Source of the DNA: Bacilliculturomica massiliensis
GTDB lineage: Bacteria; Bacillota; Clostridia; Peptostreptococcales; Anaerovoracaceae
NCBI RefSeq assembly: GCF_900605495.1
Contig: NZ_LR027596.1
Location: 58,086 to 122,085 of the forward strand
Reading direction: 5' to 3'
Length of the DNA: 64,000 bases
Position 1 is the stretch's first letter, and every line of letters begins with the position of its first letter. Positions 42,261-51,400 of the stretch are shown here, piece after piece. The position numbers and the translations under genes were made by a program. The notes beneath the pieces were generated by a model. That model was not told where the DNA came from, searched no databases, and was given only the letters and a program-made list of their open reading frames with translations.

Positions 42261-44126
42261 CTACTTCTTCATGCGCCAGCTGTCGTTTTCAAACCGCAGC
42301 GTAAGCCCGGAGAGGGACGCTCCCTCATGAGCCGAGCGAAGCTTCAGTGCGTCTGCCTTCATCTCATTGTTCATAAAATATCCGCCTGTAATTTTGAGCA
42401 CCATTCCGTCCTCAAAATACCCGTCTTCGTTCAGATATCCCTCCTGCCCCAGCTGGGTGTAGGTGCGGTCCAGAACCTGAACGCCCCATTTTTCCGCGGC
42501 CATGGAGATCAGCTCCGCTTTCTGCGCATCAGTGAGCCACAGCATGTCCGTGGTATCCAGCGCCAGATACCGGAGTCCTTCCTCCTGTACCGCGCCTTCC
42601 GTGGCCGTCCCGGCCGTCCCGGCCGTCTCGCCCTCTCCTCCGCCGGAGCCGCTCTCAGAGGATCCCAATACGGGCTGATTCAGCTGAGGACTTTCCTCGT
42701 AAATACGCTCCAGTATCAACATATAAGCCCGCGCCATGACCGACGCGTCTCTCGTCTTCGCTCTGTCCTGGGCCCGCGCCTCGTCGATCTCCACAGCGGT
42801 CTCCGCCGCGTTCTGCGTACCCCCGTTCTGACCGTTGCTGCCGTTCTCCCCGGCTCCGTCTCCTTCCCCGCCGGCCTGTTCTTCCGCTCTCAGGTCCAGA
42901 ACCCAGGTAGACCCGGTCTCCTGCCCGTCCCATTCTTCTCTCACGGTGATCAGCAGTCTGCTGCTGTCGATCCACCAATAGTTCTTAATGCTGGTCTCCA
43001 CACCTTCCCCGATCCGCACGGCGTCGATCTTTCTCTCGCCGCCGTCCTTGACGCTCAGGATCTGCAGATACCGGTCGGCGCTGTAGGGATCCGGCGCGGT
43101 TAGATAGGCCAGCTGCGTGCCGTTCCGGTTCATTTTAGGCTCGCCCCGCATACTCCCCTCGTCCAGCTGATGATCCAGGATCAGCTCAGTCTTGCCGGCC
43201 TGGTCCACCCGATACGCCTGGATCCCCCTCTCGTCGGAGGATGCGATCACCGCGCCGCCGGCCGCGTATACCCGCATATCCTCGGGAGGATTTTCTCCAA
43301 AGAGCTCCAGCTCCGTGCGCCGGCCATGGGGATCCGCCAGAAAAACAGACATTCCGCCGCCGTCCTCCGTCTCTCCTCCCGCGCGTCTCTCCACGCACAG
43401 CAGCATGCCATCGCTGACCCAGCCTTCGGCCGTGAGATCCACGCCCGGTCCTTCCCCGGCCAGCAGCTGTTTCTCCGTCTGATCCTGCATGTCGTACAGC
43501 CATATCTCCTGCCCTGTCTGTCCGGCCGCCTGCGTGAGATCGGACCCGAAAGCCAGCAGCTTTTCATCAGGGGAAGGCAGCACGCCGGAATACGGGTACA
43601 GATAAGTCTGCTCCCCCCATTTCTCAAAAGCGGAATTGTAGATCTGCTCAAAAGGCATGCCGGTATAATCACCGTTCCCCAGCAGCTCAAGCTCCCCCTT
43701 CTCGATATGATAGAGCCACAGCTCCGGTGAATTCACCTGGATCAGGATCGCGTTCCGCTTCGGCAGGTACTGCGTGCCTATTCCAGACAGATCCCGATCC
43801 CGTGCCCTCAGCTGTTCCTTCGCCTTCTCCAGCTCGCCCCTGTAATCAAAGCCGCTGCTGATCAGCGATACCTTGTCTGTCTTCAGGTCGGCGTGATAGA
43901 TCTCCTCCGGCTCCTCGTACCCCATACGCTGAATGAACAGACCCTTCGTCCCCATATATTCAGGCATTGTAAAGGGCATATATTCTCCGTCGGCGACCTT
44001 CATCCATTTCACATAAGACTTCTTGGGCTTATCCTCAATGTGGGCTTTTGGCGCGCAGCCCGTCAGAATGGACGCGCAAAGCAGCAATCCGGCCAGAGCC
44101 GCGGCGGCACCTCTCATTTTTTTCAT
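42261..44126 (-). CDS. Large lipoprotein, beta-propeller-like, unknown function
   Basis: The 621 residues start with a classical lipoprotein signal (MKKMRG, hydrophobic core, lipobox ILTGC). A region of about 400 residues follows with repeated short strands such as EKLLAFGSDLTQ, EIWLYDMQDQTEKQLL and GTQLAYLTAPDPYSADRYLQILSVKDG. This is the TolB/WD40-like propeller wording seen in sensor-type lipoproteins. A Gly/Glu/Asn-rich linker leads to a C-terminal domain (about 515-620) shared with the next gene. The linker holds short 9-base DNA repeats giving Ala-Gly-Thr. GAGGAG precedes the ATG. The cargo or partner is unknown. Confidence 0.75.
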   Translation of the reverse strand: MKKMRGAAAALAGLLLCASILTGCAPKAHIEDKPKKSYVKWMKVADGEYMPFTMPEYMGTKGLFIQRMGYEEPEEIYHADLKTDKVSLISSGFDYRGELEKAKEQLRARDRDLSGIGTQYLPKRNAILIQVNSPELWLYHIEKGELELLGNGDYTGMPFEQIYNSAFEKWGEQTYLYPYSGVLPSPDEKLLAFGSDLTQAAGQTGQEIWLYDMQDQTEKQLLAGEGPGVDLTAEGWVSDGMLLCVERRAGGETEDGGGMSVFLADPHGRRTELELFGENPPEDMRVYAAGGAVIASSDERGIQAYRVDQAGKTELILDHQLDEGSMRGEPKMNRNGTQLAYLTAPDPYSADRYLQILSVKDGGERKIDAVRIGEGVETSIKNYWWIDSSRLLITVREEWDGQETGSTWVLDLRAEEQAGGEGDGAGENGSNGQNGGTQNAAETAVEIDEARAQDRAKTRDASVMARAYMLILERIYEESPQLNQPVLGSSESGSGGGEGETAGTAGTATEGAVQEEGLRYLALDTTDMLWLTDAQKAELISMAAEKWGVQVLDRTYTQLGQEGYLNEDGYFEDGMVLKITGGYFMNNEMKADALKLRSAHEGASLSGLTLRFENDSWRMKK

Positions 44127-44236
44127 CTGCGTTCTCCTCTTTTTCCATCCTGCTATCATTATACGATAGACTGGCGAAAAAAAACAGAGGATAATGCGGC
44201 GCCTGCCTGTTCCGGCAAAAAAGCACTCGGTTATTT

Positions 44237-45253
44237 TTACTGTGCCGTGACCGGCTTCACTTCCACGCCGCTGTAGTAATGGCTCAGGATATCTGTGTAG
44301 CCGAAGCCCGCCTTCGCCATGCCGTTTGCCCCATACTGACTCATACCTACGCCGTGGCCGTAGCCGGTGGTAGTGAACACGATATCGCTGCCTGTAAAGC
44401 TGATGGTGAAATTGGCGGAGCGCAGCCCGAAAAGATCCCGCACCCTGCGCCCTGTGACCGACGCGTTTCCCACCTTCATGGTCTCCACCCGGCCTCCCTC
44501 GCTGTGCTCTGTGATCTTGACCGTGTCCCTGCTGATCGTTCCGGCGTTTGGATACACGCTTTTGATCTTTGAGGCGAAGGTGGCCATGCTGATGCTGACG
44601 CTCTCCCCCTGATGGGGCGCGTCCTCCTCATAGGGACTGTCAACACTGCGCAGATAAGGCAGCGCGGAAGTAAACACGTCTTCCGAATTCTCTGTTTTCC
44701 CCCCGCTGGAGGAGTGAAACAGGGGCTGTTCCACCAGCGCCCCCTGGTAGTACATCACCTGACCCGCCGTGGCCTCCACGGCTTCTGAAATCTTTTTATA
44801 CCCCTCCGCCATCCACTGGTCGCCTTTCAGCTTTTTCAGCTCCTCCTCCGTCCTGTAGACCTGGCAGTGCACATCGTCGCACAGCGGGGCGTCCGGATGC
44901 TCCGCTGGATTTCCCGTGGCGGAACGTCTCACCTTGGAGACGGCATACGTGCGGGCGGCCACGGCCTGCGCCTTCAGCGCCTCCACCTCAAAAGTGCTCG
45001 GCATCTCCCCCGCCACCACGCCCTTCACATATTCTTCCAACGGGACGGAGACCACCTTCCCGCTCTCATGGCGGTAGACATTGATCTGAATATCCGGCCC
45101 TGGAGCCTGCGTCTGACCGGGCACAGGCGGTTTTTCACCGGATCCCTGGGGATACAGGCCCACAATGATCCCGGGCAGCACAATCAAAGAAAAAATCACT
45201 GTAAAACAGATCACGGCGGTATACTTAACGATCTCCCTCTGGTATCGCTTCAT
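44237..45253 (-). CDS. SpoIID/LytB-domain protein
   Basis: SpoIID is a lytic transglycosylase that thins peptidoglycan during engulfment of the forespore, acting with SpoIIP and SpoIIM. The 338 residues have a short cytoplasmic lead, a membrane helix (about 12-35) and the SpoIID domain. VPLEEYVKGVVAGEMPSTFEVEALKAQAVAARTYA includes the catalytic Glu in GEMP. Later blocks are LFHSSSGGKTENSEDVF, YLRSVDSPYE and GYGHGVGMSQYGANGMA. ATG at 45253 has GGAGGT upstream. Whether this is spoIID itself or a vegetative paralogue is not clear, since spoIIQ/spoIIID do not adjoin. Confidence 0.85.
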   Translation of the reverse strand: MKRYQREIVKYTAVICFTVIFSLIVLPGIIVGLYPQGSGEKPPVPGQTQAPGPDIQINVYRHESGKVVSVPLEEYVKGVVAGEMPSTFEVEALKAQAVAARTYAVSKVRRSATGNPAEHPDAPLCDDVHCQVYRTEEELKKLKGDQWMAEGYKKISEAVEATAGQVMYYQGALVEQPLFHSSSGGKTENSEDVFTSALPYLRSVDSPYEEDAPHQGESVSISMATFASKIKSVYPNAGTISRDTVKITEHSEGGRVETMKVGNASVTGRRVRDLFGLRSANFTISFTGSDIVFTTTGYGHGVGMSQYGANGMAKAGFGYTDILSHYYSGVEVKPVTAQ

Positions 45254-45383
45254 CCTGCACCTCCACACTAAAAGATTCGCTTAACGCTGCCGGCCGTTCA
45301 GCCGCGTCTCTTCCGGCCTTGTCCCTTTTTCCGGCGGCTTGTACTTCACTCTCTATTTATATGCGAAGGGCTGGGGATAAGAA

Positions 45384-45436
45384 CAAAAAAAGAAAAAGCC
45401 TTTCCCTGCGCTTCCATGCGCGGGAAAGACTTTTTC
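45384..45436 (-). terminator. Terminator of the giant surface-protein gene, bidirectional
   Basis: AAAAAGTCTTTCCC and its near complement form a long stem with T-runs on both sides, 27 bases after the stop. Confidence 0.85.
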
Positions 45437-45462
45437 TGAAAAAAACGGAGGCCCGGGCCCTC

Positions 45463-48400
45463 TTACCTTGCGCCGTCCAGCCATTGCGAAAACTTCTGCA
45501 CCACTGTCGCAAGCTCCGCCCTGACTGCAGGATCCTCCGGCACGAAACGATTTCCGGGCCGCCCTGTCATGATACTGTTCTCCATGCACCACGACACCGC
45601 ATCCCGCGCCCAGACGGCGATCCTATCCTGATCCTCATAGACCGACGCCATATCCACCGCGGATGCGGAGAGAGCTGTCAGCGGCAATGACAGCGGCGAT
45701 GACAGCGCCGTCGGGACGTCCTGCTTTCGTTCCCGTGCGCCCAGTTCCTCCCGGGACGTTCCTATCGTCCGGGTCCCGGCAGACCCGCGGCCCGCGTTCT
45801 GCCATTCCCACCGAAACATGGCGGAGATCTTCTGTCTGGCCGACAGAAGAGCCAGAGGGAACCTGCTCAGCTCCCCACGGCGCAGTAATTGTTCTGTCTC
45901 CAGTTGATCCCTGTCCTTTTCGCTGGGCACCGCCGCGATATGCCCGCTTTTTTCCAGCAGGATCAGCTCCGCCCCGGTTTCTCCGGCCGCCCCATTCCAC
46001 GACGCCGCGCTCACGGTCTCCCGGGTCCCGGACCCGTGCCCTGCATCCCATCCGGCCGCCCGGCGGCTGAAATTGTAAAAGATCACCGCCAGTTCCTGTC
46101 GTGTGACCGGCCGCTCTGCTTCAAACCGGCCGCCGCCGGTACCGGCCACGATCCCCTGCTCCGCGGCCCAGTTCACCGCATCCTCATACCAGCTGCCCGG
46201 CTTCACGTCAGAAAAGTGATCCTTGCCTCCGGGCCGGGGCTTTCCTGCCATATTCCAGAGCGCCGTTACCGTCATGGCCCGGGAAGCTCCCTCTTCCGGA
46301 TGGAACGTTCCGTCGCTCATACCGCTGAGAAAGCCCTTCTGAGCGGCGAAGCGAATGTTTTCTTCCGCCCAGTGGCCTCCGATATCGCTGAATACCGCCT
46401 TGATCTCCTCCGCGACAGGATCCGCAGGCAGGTTCGGACGGGACGAATGACCGTGTCCCGACCCGCTGTTTTGTGTTTCCACCTGTCCGTAGAGAAGGAA
46501 CTGGCTGAAGCCGTCGGTCTCAAAGACCGCATAGACGCAGTCCTCTTCCCTGACCAGAATGAAATCCCGCAGGCGGTAAAGCGCGCCGCTGTCGGCCACA
46601 TGCCAGATCTCCACCGAATCTTTGCGGCAGCCGGCCGGCACCTTCATCCTTACCAGGATCCGCCGCCCGGGCAAAGGCTGCAGCGCCAGCGTTCGGTAAG
46701 GCGCTTCCGTTGTCGGGTCCGCACCCGCATCGTCGAACAGCCGGGCCAGGATCCGGATATTGACGGAGAGCAGAAGCGACTTTCCCGCCGGCGCTTCTGG
46801 GGCGACGGCACAGACCTCGTCCCTCGCCTCCACAGAAAGCGTCATCTTAGCGGCCCCTTCCGCATCGGAAAAATCCAGACCGCCGGACAGGCCCCGAAGC
46901 TCGATGACCGTGGTGGGCGTCTCCGCCCTGACGCTGAAATTCAGGAATGCCATCAGCGCTCCGTATTCTATGCGCAGCCTTTCTTTTTCTTCCTGGGTCA
47001 ACAGTTCCCCCGCGCGGTCCGGCAGCCCTGCGAAGTCCGCAGCCGCCGCCTCCAGCGCCGCCCGGTGCCGGCTGAAATCATGGGGATCCAGGACCTGTCC
47101 GCTGCAGCAGGCAAACTGCGGCCCGCCTGTGGACGGATCCCATTCATCGTGAAGGGGGATGTTTCCGATCAGCGTCTTCGTCCGCTCCGCGGCCGCGCAC
47201 AGCCCGGACAGGGCGCCGGCCGCTCCGGAGACGGAGCAGTCAGTCAAACGCCTGCGAACCTGGCTCAATTCTTCAAATTGCTCCAGTCCAGCCTGCAGTA
47301 CGGGAAGATCGCCCGGCTCCAGCGTCCTCAGATGATCCTCCGACCCCTCGGAGAGAAACCCTCCGAAAAGACCGGTCAGCTCCAACACGGCTTCCCGATC
47401 CGCCGAAAGTTCCGCCAGCAGCTCCGCTGCGCCGGATCCCTCTCTGACCGCCGTATTGTCATAGGCATTTTTTGCCGCCGGTTCCAGCGCTTCATAGGCC
47501 TCCTCCGCCTGCCGTATCGTCTCCACCGTGCGGTCCGGATCGTCGTATACCCGCAGCATAATGCGGACCGCTGCCGCCGCGGCTTTCGTATCCTCCGACC
47601 CTTCCAGATCTTCCGTCAGCCCGGCGAGCATAACTTCGTAGAGGGCGTCCAGCTTCCCCGCCAGATCTTCCGCGTACATTGCCTTCTCTTCCGCGGTAAG
47701 ATCCCCATACGCCTCCAGCGCCGCTCTCAGCCGTCTCTCGTCGGACCGCTGAAAATCCTCCGGCGCGGGCAGTGCCTCCGCCAGTGCTTCCGCGGCTTCC
47801 GTCCTGTCTTTCATGACGATGAGAGCGTCGATCAGGCGGTTTTCAAACTCCGGGATCAGACCAGCCTGGTAGCCGCTCAGCTCCTGTCTGGCGTTCTGCG
47901 TTTCCGCGATTCCGGCTTTAGATGCCGGTCTATAGGGTTTTTCTACCCTGGAGAGAAGGCCCAGAACTCCATCTACCGCCGTCACATCCCCGACCATAGT
48001 CTCCAGCCGCTCTGTCAATCCCGGTTCATTTCCGAAGAGCTTTTTTTGACCATCCGTCAGCCCGCCGTAACCCCACTTGGAGAAGGCGGCCGCCTTCTGC
48101 TCTTCATAAGTCGCTGCGGACAGTACCCGGTCCACAGCGCCCTGCGCCGCCGCCCGGTCGGCGGCCAGCCTCTTCATAGCTGCGCCGTCGATCTGTTTTT
48201 TGTACTCCGGAGGCAGAATTTCATAGAGCACCTCCGCCCGCACGATGTCCCCTATGGCGGGGCCTCCCGCCTCCAGCACCTTTTGGATCTCCGCCAGCAG
48301 ACCGGGACCCACGGCGTTCACCGCTGCGGACAGATCTGTCCACGCTTTCTCCCCGTCGTCGCTGTTCCTTATATGCTGCTTTTGATCCTCTGTGTAATCT

Positions 48401-51400
48401 GCGTAGGCTGTCAGAACGCCGTACAGCTGTTCAAAGCTCCCGTCTGCATCCCGCACCAGCCGCGCAAAATCGTCGATCACCGTGTCCACCCGCACGGTCC
48501 GAAAGGCCAGCTCTTCATTTCCCGCGGCGTCTCTCGCCTTGGCCCGCAGCGCGTAAACGCCGCTGGTCAGAAGCGCCGCCGGATTTGACACCGCGGCGCC
48601 GTTCACCGACAGCTCCAGCGATATTTCCTCCGGCCGGCTCCCCGCGCCGTCCTCCGCAGTGACCGCCACGCTCATCCCTCCGTGCCATCTGTCCTCTGCA
48701 ATTTCCGGCTGGAAAAATACCGAAGGCTTATCTCTGTCGATTTTGCTTACGGTTATCTCCCGGCTGGCGCTGTTGCCCGCCCGGTCTGTGATCGTCACCT
48801 CATAGATCCCGTTTACATCCGCCGTAAATATGTATTTGCCCTGCGGATCCGGTCCCGTCACCGTCACTGCCGTGACGGCGCCTCCGGAGGACAGGGTCAC
48901 GCTCACGCTTTCCACGCCCGAAATACCGTCTTCCGGCGAAAGTATAATATCCGGACTTTCCTTTGTCCAGCCCGAAGGCACGCCGGAAATTCCGCCGTCC
49001 TCAAGGACTGGAAGACTCTTGTCCATGCGGTAGAAGACCGGCAGCTCCGCCACCGCAGATCCGGCGCGGTCTTCTCTGATGTAAACGGCAGCTGTCCGCC
49101 CCTCCGCGGGAGTCTCCTCATCCATGCTCAGCGCCGCCGTCCACGGGCCTGCCTTGGGATCTGAGGCCAGAACGCAGCCCTGGGACGCCCGGATCTCAAA
49201 AGGAGCCCGGTACCAGCCCCGTTCGTTTTTCCCGCTCACATCCACCGAAAAACTTCCCGGATCCGGCTTTCCGTAGCCGATGAGGAACGCAGCGGTGATC
49301 GTTCCCGTATAGTTGCCTTTTCCCGTGATCAGCACTCTGGCGGAACCGGGATCCACGTTGTCTTTATAGTCCAGCGTGTAATCCTTTTCGCTCTTTAGTC
49401 TTCTTTCTCCATCCGTCACCACCGCCGCCGGAGAGAGGGGCAGGCCTGTATAGATCTGTGTGCCGATGGCAGCCACGGTGACTCCGCTGCTGTAAACTCC
49501 GTCGGATCCCAGGCTCCTGGGCCGGATCGTGACGGTGAGTCCCCGGGGCTGCTCCAGCCGGTAATTTTCCTTACCCGTTCCAGTCAGGCGATATCCGGTG
49601 ACAGTCACCGCTTTTCCCCGGCCGGCATCCGAGTCTTCTATCGTCCCCCATGCCTGTGCGGAGGACAGTCCCACAGTGTCTTCATCCCCGGGCACCACGC
49701 CTGCCAGCGCGCCGCCGGTGACCTGTACCCGGCGGCTCTGATCGTAATCCCGCTCAAGGACGGCAGCCCCGGTGACAGTCACCGTTCTCGGGATGATGGC
49801 CGACGTATACCCGGCGTCTCTCTGCGGCGCCTTATAGTTCTCTGCCGCGCTGCCAAGCAGACTGTAGACCACTGTGACGTTCTTTGCCTCTCCCACGTCC
49901 GCACCGGCGTAGAAGGCAGCGGCGGTCAGCGTCACATCGCCTCTGTCCCCATCCAGTATCCCGAACGCATCCAGCGCTCCGGCAAAGCTCACCGCCGCCT
50001 GCGTGGTACCGTCGTACTCCTTTTCGGAACAGACCGCCGCGGGCGTGCTAAGCGAAAGCGGCAGCGCTCTGATCGTCAGCCTGGCAGTCCCCTCCTTGTC
50101 CTCATAACCCCTGGCCTGGGCCCGGTAATGGATGGTATACTCCCCTGCACTGGAATACCGGGGCGGTTCCGCTTCATACTTGTCCGTCTCCGGATTCAGG
50201 TAGGTGACGGACGCGCCGCTTTCCGGCGTGGTCACCTGCGCCCTCAGCGTGTGATCCAGCCCGTCGTAGTCCAGCGCCGAATCGGTGATGGTCAGCGATA
50301 TGATCCCGCGTGCCGTGAAAACCTTCAGCGAACCCGTGTCCTCCTCAGCGCCGATCTTCTGCGCCCAGATATAGTAGGGCGTATCCATGGAAAGACCGGA
50401 GAAGGTATAGCGCTTCTCCGAGGTCACGATCCATTCCTCCGCTCCGGGCTTCTGTGCGGTCTCTGTGATAGCGTAGCGGTGCCCTGCGATGATCTCAATG
50501 GTGACCGAATCTTCTGTTCTGGCCGTCACCTGCGGCACCGCCGCCCGGCCCAGCGCCGGATAGCCTTCATTTTCTCCCGGCGCCGTTCTCCAGGGGGACA
50601 GACCCAGCTCGGCGTTGCCCGCCGCATAGGCGTTCAGGATGCTCAGCAGACTGTCGTACACAGCGCCGTCCTGCTCGGGAAAGGAGATCTCTTCCGACAG
50701 CGCGCCGTCAGGCCCTGCAAAGGACCGGTTCATGCCCCTGTCGATTTTATTTCCGCCCCCATCCGGGCCAAAGGGCAGAGACGCTCCCGCTCCGCCGGTC
50801 TTCCAGAAGCAGTAGCTCACTTTCTTTTCCAGACTTCCTACCAGACCGAACGCGCCTGACGAGACGCCGGCCCCGCCGCTTCCGGTCCCCTCCATGGCGA
50901 AATCAGCGGTGCTGTAGCAATTCTCCAGCTTTTCGTCGTAGACATTGTTCAGGCGGCATACCAGTCCCGCAAGACGTATGCTTCCCGGCTCCTCTTCCCC
51001 CGGCAGCGCCAGGATGTCGATCTTTCCCGACAGCGATCCCGTATTGCAGCTGTTAAAAATACTTCCGTCCGCGTATCCGGCCAGACCGCCGCCTTCCAGG
51101 ACCGCCCGCCGGTACACTGTGTCGATGCTTTTGAGCCGCAGATCCAGACTGCCGCTGTTTGAGGAATTGCGGATGCCGCCGCTGATCTCGCCGGCCAGGC
51201 CCCCTGCGGCCAGCGTCACTGTCCATGGGCTGCCGCTGATGTCCGTCTCCACCGCTCCTTCGTTGGTGCAGCCGCTGATCTCCGCCGACGCGGCGGCCCC
51301 TGCGATACCACCCAGCCTGGAATTGCGGCAGGTCTTTTTGATCTGGACGGTTCCCGCGTTTGTGCAGCGCTGCACGGCCATATTCTCCCCGTGGCCCACC

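Noticed and set aside
45889..48588. 899-codon open frame on the plus strand within the giant surface-protein gene
   Set aside because: It is antisense to a gene with clear domains, has no ribosome site or family motifs, and has a composition expected from the complementary strand of GC-rich codons.
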